Source: Acidobacteriota bacterium (GTDB taxonomy: Bacteria; Acidobacteriota; Thermoanaerobaculia; Multivoradales; Multivoraceae). Taken from it: a DNA stretch of 64,000 nt. This document shows, in pieces, positions 36,587-44,764 of this stretch. The notes under the pieces were generated by a model. That model was not told the DNA's origin and ran no database searches. It saw only the letters and a list, made by a program, of their open reading frames with translations. Location: assembly GCA_029263415.1 (NCBI GenBank), contig JAJCXN010000054.1, positions 1 to 64,000 on the forward strand, in the 5' to 3' direction. Made by a program: the position numbers and the translations under genes. Every line of letters starts with the position of its first letter. The stretch's first letter is position 1.

Positions 36587-37447
36587 TTATCTTGCCCTGA
36601 AGTGAAACGTTCCATCTTCGAGTTCTTTCCAAGCCCCGGCAAGCAAGTAGTTGGAACCACGGTGCCTGATCTCCATGGCGTAGAACATGGTTTCGCCGGT
36701 CCATGTCGGTTTGCCTTCAGCGAATAGCTCTAGGGCCTGCTTTCTGTTGGGTCTTAGGGTCCACTGAGGGTAGCCGTAGAACGCGGAGTTCACGGTTTTG
36801 TAGTCGCCCTGTTGGTCGAGGAAGGTGGCGGAGATCCAGCGAATCTGGATGTCTTGCCCAGACTTGTTGAGTACCGTGAGCTGGCCGCTTTGCAACTGCG
36901 AGGCCAGTCGCTGAATGTTGGCCTGGGCGTTTTCCATGCCCTTGGTGGCACCATCTTGGCTTTTGCTCAACTCTGAAACACTGTTTGCCAGTGCCTTGGC
37001 CTCTGTTCTTGCTTTTCCTAGTTGCAACCACAGAAAGGTCATTCCTGCTGCCATTGCGGCGACCACTAGCCAGGCTAATAGGGCCGAACGGGGGATCTCG
37101 GCGTCTGCAGTTGTTTCAACTGGCTCTGGCTGTGTGAGGTGGCGGGCGTTCGCTGCAGCCATGCGACCGGCAGTGGTTGACCCGGCTCCGGGTGAGGTGT
37201 TGTAGGAGGGCTGGGCAGAAGGCAGGTCGGGACTGCCTTGGTCACCCGTAGCACCTGGTGCCAACACTTCCGCAGCCTCGCGAAGAGCCTCCAACTTTTC
37301 CTGGAAGGCCTTCTTCAATTTCGGCAGAGGCGCGTTTGTCAGGCGCAGGTGGTAGTCCGAATAGAGTTCTTGGTAGCTCTGGCGCACCATCTCGGCGCTA
37401 GCACCAGCTGATACTCCGAGGACTTGGGCTGCTTGTTCCGGCGTCAT
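36587..37447 (-). CDS. Membrane-anchored J-like domain protein
   Basis: The 286-residue protein starts with a helical J-like domain (MTPEQAAQVLGVSAGASAEMVRQSYQELYSDYHLRLTNAP). The HPD motif is absent. A disordered linker, one transmembrane segment (LAWLVVAAMAAGMTFLWLQLG, about 130-150) and a coiled coil (KALANSVSELSKSQDGATKGMENAQANIQRLASQL) follow, then a C-terminal beta-rich domain (YPQWTLRPNRKQALELFAEGKPTWTG). J-like proteins recruit Hsp70; the Hsp70-like gene lies 4 kb away, so a partnership is plausible. Without HPD, stimulation of ATPase activity is doubtful. It converges on target A and diverges from the next gene. Confidence 0.6.
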   Translation of the reverse strand: MTPEQAAQVLGVSAGASAEMVRQSYQELYSDYHLRLTNAPLPKLKKAFQEKLEALREAAEVLAPGATGDQGSPDLPSAQPSYNTSPGAGSTTAGRMAAANARHLTQPEPVETTADAEIPRSALLAWLVVAAMAAGMTFLWLQLGKARTEAKALANSVSELSKSQDGATKGMENAQANIQRLASQLQSGQLTVLNKSGQDIQIRWISATFLDQQGDYKTVNSAFYGYPQWTLRPNRKQALELFAEGKPTWTGETMFYAMEIRHRGSNYLLAGAWKELEDGTFHFRAR

Positions 37448-37755
37448 GAGAGTCTCTCTAAGGCCTAGTTGTTCAAATCTTGCATGCCGCTACGAGCGAT
37501 GAGGCGAAGTCTCTTGCCGACCGCGCGCTGAGCCAAGCGCCGAAAGTAGCTATCTCGATAGACATGCCGAACCGGCGAGTTTGAAGGCCGGACTGGATCA
37601 GAAAACGGACATCGCAATGTATCGCATCGAACCCGGTACATGCATGGGCGCAACGTGCTGAGCCGGCCCTGTCGTCTTGGCTCTGGGGGCCTCCTCCGAG
37701 TATGCTCAAAGACTCACATCTCAAACTCACCTCCTCACCTCTTGAAGAGACAGTC
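37448..37755. other. Divergent intergenic region (J-like gene / DUF1566-like gene)
   Basis: No gene and no sharp promoter was identified. The start of the plus-strand gene is set at the ATG 37756, which begins a signal peptide; an upstream ATG at 37702 would add 18 residues without a hydrophobic core. Confidence 0.4.
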
Positions 37756-39474
37756 ATGAAGAATCTGCCAGGGGCATGCGTTGCTCTTCAACGTCTGCGA
37801 AGGGGCTTTGCGGTCGCCAGCCTATTGTGGGCTACATTACTGGCGAGCATGGTGGTGAACGCGGAGCCACTGCTCGCCCAGGATGTGCCGCCACCGAGAG
37901 CGGTTGCAACGCGTCCTCGCCCGGTGGCTAAACCCGTGCAAGCGACATTGGTGATTAGTGCAACGGCTGCTTGTAACGTCATCGTCGACGGCATCGACCT
38001 CGGTTCACTAAGTCCAGGGGCGGTGCGCTCGCAAAAGGTCGGCTTGGGCGAGCACATCATCATCTCCAACTGTGCAGGCCAGGTTCGGCCCAGTGTGTTC
38101 ACTGCAGACGAACCAAAACAGTACGCAGTGCTCATTCGGCCCGAGACTTCGGCAGTCGGTGGCGGCGGTAGCAGTGGCAGCGGTGGCAGGTCGCTCGTTG
38201 TCCGTGCCGATCGAGCTGGCACCGTGCGGGTCAACGGTTCTGAACTAGGTCCCGTGCTCGCCGGTGGCAGCATCTTCGCTGCCGCTCAAGTGGGCGAGAA
38301 CCTGGTTGAGTTGCAAAGCACCGAGGTCCCGGCGGCAAAGACCACCTCTACCGTGCGCCTTACCGAGGAAGAGTCTCAGAAGGTAGTTCAACTTTCGGTG
38401 GCGCCCTACGAGCGCTACTGGCGTCGCTTCGAGGCAATCTCAACGGAGACTTTTCTCGATCGTGAAACGGGTCTGGTGTGGAACCGCCCACAAACCAACG
38501 CCAGCGAACGTGTGCAAGCGCACTTCAGCTGCATTCAACTGGAAACAGATGGCCGCAAGGTCTGGAGGTTGCCCACAAAGTGGGAATTGAGAAAACTGCG
38601 CGGCGGCAGCATTCTTTCCGGTGACCAATGGCACAGCCCTGCGACCGGACCGGCCGGTGCCAACGAACCGTGGTGGGTGTTGGATTTTGATGATGCCGGC
38701 AATTTCTTAAGCATCGCGGCTGACTCTTCTAACCAGTCTGCACAGTTGCTGTACGCCTCGGATCGAGGCACCTATTCAAAAGTGCTGCGCCCGTACCTGT
38801 GCCTTGCGGTCGATGGTTATGAGCGTGACCGCGGTGCAGCGTCTAGCCGGACCCAATCCAGCGAGGCCCAATCGCCTGCCGAAATCCTTGTACGCTGGCT
38901 AGATCAGAGGTCGGTCAAGTCCACATCGGTGATCGGTGATAGCAGCAACGGTTGCTCTTCCGAAGGTACGGATCAGTGGAGCGTCACCCAACAAGGCCGG
39001 TGTGGTCTTGTTGTTAAGGAAACCCACACCTCCAGCACGGAATGTTTTGGCAGTTGGCAGGCGGGCACACGAGCGGAGATGCCCGTGCGCAGGCGAGATG
39101 TCACCTCGACATTTGAGTATGAGATCTCTCTCGCCGGAATCGAAGATGTGTCACTCGGGTTCACCAACGTCGCTTTGGCAGATCTCAGCCACCGCGATAA
39201 AGACAGGACGGTCACCCAGACCTACAGCTTTGGCCCGATGCTTCAGTTTGGCACCAAGATGCCAGTTCACTCTCAGATCGACCGAACATGGGAATTCAAG
39301 CCCAAGGACGGCGCAACGCCACCGCCTAGCAGCACCAGCGAGCAAGGAGAGCAATCTTGGCCTGTCGATATGATTTACGTTTCCAACGACGCTGGTTTTG
39401 CAGCCGGCGTCATGAAGGCATTCATCGATGGTGCTGAGACTTGCAGGGGCGAGGCCGGAGCAATAGTCCCTTAA
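37756..39474 (+). CDS. Secreted protein with PEGA-like repeats, DUF1566-like domain and unique C-terminus
   Basis: The 572-residue product has a signal peptide (GFAVASLLWATLLASMVVNAEPLLAQ) and two PEGA-like beta domains (VQATLVISATAACNVIVDGIDLGSL; SLVVRADRAGTVRVNGSELGPV) split by a Gly/Ser linker. A DUF1566-like domain (ETFLDRETGLVWNRPQTNASERVQAHFSC, KVWRLPTKWELRKLRGG) with an altered core comes next. The C-terminal region of about 190 residues (from SVKSTSVIGDSSNGC) is not recognised and has several cysteines. It shares the N-terminal architecture of the two DUF1566 paralogues on either side but not their variable segment. Presumably surface-associated. Confidence 0.7.
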   Translation: MKNLPGACVALQRLRRGFAVASLLWATLLASMVVNAEPLLAQDVPPPRAVATRPRPVAKPVQATLVISATAACNVIVDGIDLGSLSPGAVRSQKVGLGEHIIISNCAGQVRPSVFTADEPKQYAVLIRPETSAVGGGGSSGSGGRSLVVRADRAGTVRVNGSELGPVLAGGSIFAAAQVGENLVELQSTEVPAAKTTSTVRLTEEESQKVVQLSVAPYERYWRRFEAISTETFLDRETGLVWNRPQTNASERVQAHFSCIQLETDGRKVWRLPTKWELRKLRGGSILSGDQWHSPATGPAGANEPWWVLDFDDAGNFLSIAADSSNQSAQLLYASDRGTYSKVLRPYLCLAVDGYERDRGAASSRTQSSEAQSPAEILVRWLDQRSVKSTSVIGDSSNGCSSEGTDQWSVTQQGRCGLVVKETHTSSTECFGSWQAGTRAEMPVRRRDVTSTFEYEISLAGIEDVSLGFTNVALADLSHRDKDRTVTQTYSFGPMLQFGTKMPVHSQIDRTWEFKPKDGATPPPSSTSEQGEQSWPVDMIYVSNDAGFAAGVMKAFIDGAETCRGEAGAIVP

Positions 39475-39728
39475 GCTTGCTGCAGGCTCGCTTTCCAGGT
39501 TGGCAACCCGAAGGAGGCAGCAACCTGGAAGTTCTGGCGATGGCACTCTACTAGGGAGTACCCTAGCCGTCCGCCGGCTCTATAATCCTTTGCTACGAAA
39601 CTGTGTCTAGTGGGGAACGGGGCTGAGGGTGAACACCGGTCCGAGAGGCTCGGAAGCAGGCTCAGGTGGGTTCCTCCCGGCGGGCACCAAGTGCTGCATC
39701 AAGCCAATCAATCACGAGAGAGCAATTT

Positions 39729-40559
39729 GTGTTGAACATCAAAACTGCAGGGCGGGCACATCGTCGGACTGGCGGATCTGCGAGTCGCTGGCTGCTAGTG
39801 AGTTTGACGTTTGCGTTTACCTTCGGCACCGTTCACCAGTTGAGTGCTCAGGAATTGCCTCCAGCGCGCCCGCAGGAACGCCGAGCCACTCCCGCTCCGG
39901 CGAAACCAAGACCGGCTGCCAAACCGCCGGCGACTCTTTTGCTGGTGGTAGATTCGGCGGCTCGTGTGGTGGTTGATGGCGAGGACCTGGGGGAACTTGC
40001 GGCCAACGAGATGCGCCGGATCCCCACAGGCCTTGGAGAACATTTTGTGGTTGCTACCAGCACCGTGGAATCTTCGGTGATGGTGCGTGAGGTGGTGACC
40101 ATCGAAGAACCTGGGCAGAAAGTGGTGAGTTTTGAACTGGCAGACCAGGTGCGGTCGTGGCAACGGCTGAACAGGTTCCGGCCCATCGGCGGAGGGGTGT
40201 TGCAAGACACCAAGGGGCCGCTGCAGTGGACGGCGCGCGACAACGGCACCAGTATCTCTTGGAGCAATGCGTCTGCCTATTGCGGTGGTTTGCGACTGGG
40301 AGGCAGCTCCGATTGGCGGCTGGCCACACTAGATGAGCTGAGCGAGCTCTATCTCAAGGATGCTCCTGGCGATCCTTGTGGCTCGACCACTTGCAAGATC
40401 TACCCCGGCTTTGACCTGACCAACTACTTGGCTTGGTCTGGTGACCGGAATGGTTCCTCCTTGGCGTGGTTCTTCGCTTTCCACCAGGGTGTTCGCAACT
40501 CCGGCCCTGGCGGTCCCCTCAACGGGCGGGCGTTGTGTGTTCGTCGTTCCGGAGGGTGA
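39729..40559 (+). CDS. Secreted PEGA-like/DUF1566 protein, candidate DGR target B
   Basis: A 276-residue paralogue of target A. It has a GTG start at 39729 in the same position relative to the signal peptide (SRWLLVSLTFAFTFGTVHQLSAQ), the PEGA-like domain (LLLVVDSAARVVVDGEDLGEL, GLGEHFVVAT), then the DUF1566 domain (GGGVLQDTKGPLQWTARDNGTSISWSNASAYCGG, DWRLATLDELSELY) ending RALCVRRSGG. It lacks the heptad array of A. The stretch after the WSGDRNGSS motif differs completely from A. About 55 bp of downstream non-coding DNA is also shared with A. It converges with the Avd-family gene; the gap is about 80 bases. Confidence 0.78.
   Translation: MLNIKTAGRAHRRTGGSASRWLLVSLTFAFTFGTVHQLSAQELPPARPQERRATPAPAKPRPAAKPPATLLLVVDSAARVVVDGEDLGELAANEMRRIPTGLGEHFVVATSTVESSVMVREVVTIEEPGQKVVSFELADQVRSWQRLNRFRPIGGGVLQDTKGPLQWTARDNGTSISWSNASAYCGGLRLGGSSDWRLATLDELSELYLKDAPGDPCGSTTCKIYPGFDLTNYLAWSGDRNGSSLAWFFAFHQGVRNSGPGGPLNGRALCVRRSGG
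40422..40526 (+). other. Hypervariable segment of target B (VR-like)
   Basis: Counterpart of 36173-36280 in target A. Codon by codon the two differ at ACG/TTG, CTC/TTC, CTG/TTC, GAC/GCT, GGC/CAC, GGC/CAG, CGT/GTT and then over a run of about ten codons; B is one codon shorter. Flanking sequence is near-identical, so substitutions are concentrated here. Confidence 0.55.
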
Positions 40560-40642
40560 GTCGGCCCTTTGACTCTTTGGTCCTTTGACCCTTTTCCGCT
40601 GTTGAATTGGCCAGCTATTGTTAGCGCGAGGGGCTGCTTGCC

Positions 40643-41029
40643 TCACAAGCTAATCGGAATCTTCCTTGGCTTGTGGGCTTCGCCTTGCTTTTGTGCTGCG
40701 CAGCCAGCCTTCGTTCTGCCGGCAGAGATCCACGACGCTGTTCGCAAGCCGCTCGTTACCGCAAGGCTCTGGAAGGCCTTGGCCTCTTGCGCCAACCTGA
40801 TCAGAATCTTGAGTTCCTCGAGTTCAACGCGCAACTCTTCCAACTCTTCGAGGCGATCTGCCTTGGCGTTGGCGCGGACGATGCGGCGCAGCACAGCCAT
40901 TGCTGCTTGCCGCAGCTGGGCGCCTAAGGCGTACTTGTTGTACCGAGAGAAGCCTCGGACAAAACGTTCGAGGTCCAAACAAAGACCAAAAGCGGCGCGG
41001 TAGATGGGGAGATGTTCGTAGCGGCCCAA
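40643..41029 (-). CDS. avd: Avd-family protein (DGR accessory variability determinant)
   Basis: The 128-residue product from a TTG start reads GRYEHLPIYRAAFGLCLDLERFVRGFSRYNKYALGAQLRQAAMAVLRRIVRANAKADRLEELEELRVELEELKILIRLAQEAKAFQS. It matches the helical bundle Avd/bAvd family: LPIYRAAF at the start, the FxRYxKYALGxxLR motif and the basic helix LRRIVRAN. Avd binds the DGR reverse transcriptase and RNA and is needed for mutagenic homing. The last 30 residues (SGLRTASWISAGRTKAGC) diverge from typical Avd. It lies between target B and the Hsp70-like operon; the reverse transcriptase usually next to it is missing. Confidence 0.85.
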   Translation of the reverse strand: MGRYEHLPIYRAAFGLCLDLERFVRGFSRYNKYALGAQLRQAAMAVLRRIVRANAKADRLEELEELRVELEELKILIRLAQEAKAFQSLAVTSGLRTASWISAGRTKAGCAAQKQGEAHKPRKIPISL

Positions 41030-41105
41030 AGCCGTTCACCTTGCAAAGGATGGGGGCTGCGCGAGCTGGAATTCGGATTCCCTAAGGGGCGGTCGAGCAG
41101 TCCAC

Positions 41106-42701
41106 TCAAAGCTGGTTGATCACCGTGTTCCGCACCAAGGCGCGCTGCGTTCCAAGGTGAGCGAGCCCATCTTGCCCTTCTCGGCCAAATACCTGCGACA
41201 GCTCGATTCCAGTTTGCGCATCGTACGCTCCCACAGCCACGGTGCCATCTTCCAGGTTCTCGATGCTCACCTCAATGGGGTAGTTGACTTGCGGTGAAGG
41301 CAGCGGTCCGACCACCATCTGGCCTAGGGAGATCACGTCGTCTTGCTCGGCTCTGTTGCTTCCGCTGCGACCGGTGCTACTTCCGCCAGGGCCCCGGCTA
41401 CTTCCGCTTCTGCCTTGGTTTCTTAGGTCGCGATACTGAACCAACTCGAGCACCATGCGCTGTTGATTGGGCCGGGTGGTGAAGTAGGTTTTGCGTGCCT
41501 TGGCGGGCAGCGGCATGTTCTTCTTGATCAGGGTATCTAGCACTACACGCCCGGTGGAGGGGTCCATGGTGCGCACTCCCACACAGTAGCCGGTCACTCC
41601 GCGAAACTCTGGAGGCAACTCGAGCGCCTGTGCGTGGCCAGCCAACTGGGCCGCGTGAATGGCCGCACCGTAGGCTACCGCTCTTGTCGGCTGGTGAAAC
41701 AGGATCTTAGTATCAGGAAAGGCAGCATCTATGTAGACCTTGACCGCCGGCACCATGGACGAGCCACCGACCAAAAGCAAAGTGTCGATGTCGTCGTTCA
41801 CCAGGCCCGCTTCTAAGACGACCTCGCGCGTGACCGCGATGGTGCGTTCGATCAATTCATCGATCCTGCGGTCAAAGTCGGCCCGGAGAATCAGCACTTC
41901 TACGGCTTCGCCGGCTATGACGACTGTTCGGCTAACCGTTGTTTGGCCGGGAGAACTCAGTTCGATCTTTAGTTCTTCTGAGATTCGTCGCAGTTCGAGC
42001 AACGAGCGGGCATTGAGATCTATAGGTTCCCCCAGAGCCTCCTCGAACTGTTCTAGAACCATTGCGCCGATCGCTTCGTCGAACTCCTTGCCACCAACAT
42101 CAGTGAGCCCGCCTTTGGCAAGCACGAAGACCCCTCTTGCGTCTAGTGACAGCACGGTTGCGTCGAAGGTGCCGCCGCCGAAGTCATACACCACTAGCAC
42201 TTGGTCGTGACTTACTTGGGTGACGCCGTAGTGCAGGGCGGCCGCCACCGGTTCTTCTACCAGGCCAAGCACCTCGATGTCAGCCAGGGCTGCCGCAGCC
42301 AATACCGAGCGGCGTTGTGGATCGCTGAAGTGGGCGGGCACGGTGATCACCGCGTTCTTCACCGGCGTTGAACAGCAACTTTCGGCATCAAAACGTAGTT
42401 TCTTGAGCACCAGAGCGGCCATGGTTTCTGGGTACCAAGGGGTGCCGTCTGCATCGAAATGAATCGGCTCCGTGCCGCCAAACTGACGTTTGAAGAAACG
42501 AATCGCACTGAGGTCGGGCTGCTGCTGCGCGAGCACTTCGACGCTGCGGCCAACAAAGGCGCTGCGGTGCGCTATATGCACCACCGAAGGGGTATGCACT
42601 ACGCTCTCTTCGGCGTAATCGGGGATGAGCGTCGGCGAACCATCAAGTGAAATGCGCGCGATCAGCGAATAGGTGGTGCCGAGGTCAACGCCGACGTTCA
42701 C
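41106..42701 (-). CDS. Hsp70/DnaK-like ATPase
   Basis: The 531-residue protein has a complete actin-fold ATPase domain: GVDLGTTYSLIA (phosphate 1), VVYDFGGGTFDATVLSLD (phosphate 2), EEPVAAALHYG, KGGLTDVGGKEFDEAI and LLLVGGSSMVPAVK (adenosine). The segment after about 390 is short and partly disordered (RNQGRSGSSRGPGGSSTGR), so it is shorter than DnaK and lacks a full lid. It would be an Hsp70-type chaperone relative with a specialised client. It overlaps the upstream coiled-coil gene by four bases (ATGA) and shares an operon with it. The J-like protein at 36587 is a candidate partner. Confidence 0.85.
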   Translation of the reverse strand: MNVGVDLGTTYSLIARISLDGSPTLIPDYAEESVVHTPSVVHIAHRSAFVGRSVEVLAQQQPDLSAIRFFKRQFGGTEPIHFDADGTPWYPETMAALVLKKLRFDAESCCSTPVKNAVITVPAHFSDPQRRSVLAAAALADIEVLGLVEEPVAAALHYGVTQVSHDQVLVVYDFGGGTFDATVLSLDARGVFVLAKGGLTDVGGKEFDEAIGAMVLEQFEEALGEPIDLNARSLLELRRISEELKIELSSPGQTTVSRTVVIAGEAVEVLILRADFDRRIDELIERTIAVTREVVLEAGLVNDDIDTLLLVGGSSMVPAVKVYIDAAFPDTKILFHQPTRAVAYGAAIHAAQLAGHAQALELPPEFRGVTGYCVGVRTMDPSTGRVVLDTLIKKNMPLPAKARKTYFTTRPNQQRMVLELVQYRDLRNQGRSGSSRGPGGSSTGRSGSNRAEQDDVISLGQMVVGPLPSPQVNYPIEVSIENLEDGTVAVGAYDAQTGIELSQVFGREGQDGLAHLGTQRALVRNTVINQL

Positions 42702-44647
42702 GCTGGGCGCCCCGTGGCGCTAGCCTCGGCTCTGGCTTTCTGAATTTTGGCCTTCTGCATTTGCTCGCGACAATGGCCGAGCATCAGCTGGTTTAGTTCA
42801 CCCCGGAACTGGGCTAGCGTTCTTTCGAGTTGCTCTAGGCTACGAGTTGGGGCTGCCAGCCGGCGATTCTGCGACTCAACGCCTTGCAGCTGTGACTGCA
42901 ACAACTGTTTGCCCTCGGCCTCTTCGATGGCGCTGCTGGCGGTGAACTGACGCAGGGTGTTGTCTACCTGTTCGACAATGTCTTTGGCTTGGGTCGTCAG
43001 GTGTTCTGCAAGCACCCCACTCCACGCTCGGCAAACATCGTTGAGTTGGCGTTTTACTTCCGTACTCAGTTGCTCGCGAGCCTTCTGTAACTCTTTCTCG
43101 AGGTTCTCTACGCGCTCTCTACGCACCCGCTGAGCGGCGAAGACCCCGCCCCCGGCAAGCAGTAACACTCCCATAGGCACCATCAGGTGGGCTTGGCTGC
43201 GCAGCGCGGTGAGTCCGAACGCTGAAAACATCATGAAGAGAATCATCTGTGATCGGCGAGCGATCATCACGTACTCAAAGACACCAGGCCTGGGCAGTTC
43301 GCCACGGTAGGTGCGTTGAAAGTGCAGGCTGCCGCTGGCTACCCGGTTAATGCGATCGGCGGTGAGTTGCACTATGTTGATGGTGACCGGTGGCCCGCCG
43401 GCGGCTGTAACGCGCGCTTCGATGTCTTCCTCGAGGCCTTGCGACAAGTCTTGCAAGGCCACTAGGTCGGCCGTGCAAGCCTCTGTGATGGCGTCTGAGA
43501 GTTCGCTCAGCAGTCGGTCTTCGAAGTCCGCAGGGATGCTGGTGGCTAGGGTTCGAGCGCGCTCTTCGCGTTGAAGGTTGCTGAGCTCCTGCAGTAGCTG
43601 CTGTGAGCGTTCCCACACTGGCGCGGTCGGCGGCATTAGCTTCGATTTTAGACGGTCACGGAGGCTACGTTCCAGCTCGCCGAACTCGCGTTGCAATTGG
43701 TCACGCACAGCTGCGAGGAGCTTCGGAGCTTGTGCAGCGGTTAGTTGGGTGGCCGGCTGGCTGGCCTGGGTTTGCACCAGTGCCTTCTTGCCAACCAAGC
43801 CGCGTTCCTCTTGGCTGAGCAGTTGGCGCAGCACGCCCGCAGATGCCTCCACTGCGCTAGCCAGGGAGCTAGCAGTCAGGGTGTTCCACAGTGGTTTCCA
43901 GGTCGGCGAGCCGAGCAAGGAGTTGACGGTTGTCTCGCTAGGAGGCTGGAGTTGCTCAACGCTCAACGATGCCTGGCGCAGGGTGGCAAGTAACGAGCGT
44001 TGCCAGGGTTGCATGGTGGTGGCGGACGTTGCGGTGGATGCTGGGTCTGCAACTGGGGCCGTAGCTGGGGCAAGGGAGTGCTGATGTTGGTGCGAGTCGG
44101 TGGGGGAGGAAACATCTTGGGCAGGCTCAACGGTCTGGGTGGGCTCGTTTTGGGTGGAGATGCTGAGCAGCACCGTCAACGCTCGGCCCTGCGCTGATCG
44201 TTCTAGGTGCGCGGTCTGATCTTGGCTGGGCCCAGTCGAAGATCGCGGCCAAACAACAACCAAAACCGGAGCCTGGGCAGCTCCTGCTCGTTGTATACGG
44301 CGCACGCCCGCGAGGCTTGCCGACAACCTGAGATCCTCGCCCGCTGCTATCGGAGGGTTGGGAGCGCCGGCGTTGCCCCATAGTCCGAGCAAGGTCTGCT
44401 GGCTAGGATCGGCCCAGCCTAGGCTCGGTTGAATAGCTGCCAGATCCGATTCGTCGAGTTCGGGAGAGAACGAGAGCTCAACCCAACAGCCGCGCCCGCT
44501 GGCTTCCTTGTGAAGTTGCTCGAGACGTCCACTCAGTTGCTTGACACCCTCGATAGGACCAACGTCGTGGACCAGCCTCTTCAGCGCTTCCAAGTGATGC
44601 CGGAGAGTCGCTAGAGCGGTTGTTGGATTGGTTCGGAGAGGTGCCAT
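42698..44647 (-). CDS. Membrane coiled-coil protein, Hsp70 operon partner
   Basis: The 649-residue product is helical with low-complexity Gln/Ala/Ser linkers. Two transmembrane segments at about 460-510 (ILFMMFSAFGLTALRSQ, LMVPMGVLLLAGGGVFAAQ) precede a long coiled coil (RRERVENLEKELQKAREQLSTEVKRQL...LEQLERTLAQFRGELNQLML). The region at about 300-430 is also helical (LRDRLKSKLMPPTAPVWERSQQLLQELSNLQREERAR). No catalytic motif is seen. It overlaps the Hsp70-like gene and so is translationally coupled to it. I do not recognise a family; a membrane scaffold for the Hsp70-like ATPase is a guess. Confidence 0.6.
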   Translation of the reverse strand: MAPLRTNPTTALATLRHHLEALKRLVHDVGPIEGVKQLSGRLEQLHKEASGRGCWVELSFSPELDESDLAAIQPSLGWADPSQQTLLGLWGNAGAPNPPIAAGEDLRLSASLAGVRRIQRAGAAQAPVLVVVWPRSSTGPSQDQTAHLERSAQGRALTVLLSISTQNEPTQTVEPAQDVSSPTDSHQHQHSLAPATAPVADPASTATSATTMQPWQRSLLATLRQASLSVEQLQPPSETTVNSLLGSPTWKPLWNTLTASSLASAVEASAGVLRQLLSQEERGLVGKKALVQTQASQPATQLTAAQAPKLLAAVRDQLQREFGELERSLRDRLKSKLMPPTAPVWERSQQLLQELSNLQREERARTLATSIPADFEDRLLSELSDAITEACTADLVALQDLSQGLEEDIEARVTAAGGPPVTINIVQLTADRINRVASGSLHFQRTYRGELPRPGVFEYVMIARRSQMILFMMFSAFGLTALRSQAHLMVPMGVLLLAGGGVFAAQRVRRERVENLEKELQKAREQLSTEVKRQLNDVCRAWSGVLAEHLTTQAKDIVEQVDNTLRQFTASSAIEEAEGKQLLQSQLQGVESQNRRLAAPTRSLEQLERTLAQFRGELNQLMLGHCREQMQKAKIQKARAEASATGRPA

Positions 44648-44764
44648 TTGGGAAGATCTTAGCCGGGCAAGGCGCCGTGTTTCTCTGGAATCGCGCGAGG
44701 AGCGCCAGCGCGGAGGGTCAGTCGCGGAAGGCGGTCCTACTGGCAGCGATCGAAGGGTGGGTTG

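Noticed and set aside
40560-41105. Template repeat or RT near the Avd gene
   Set aside because: Read on both strands, no second copy of the variable segment and no reverse transcriptase motif (YxDD) is present here or elsewhere in the window.
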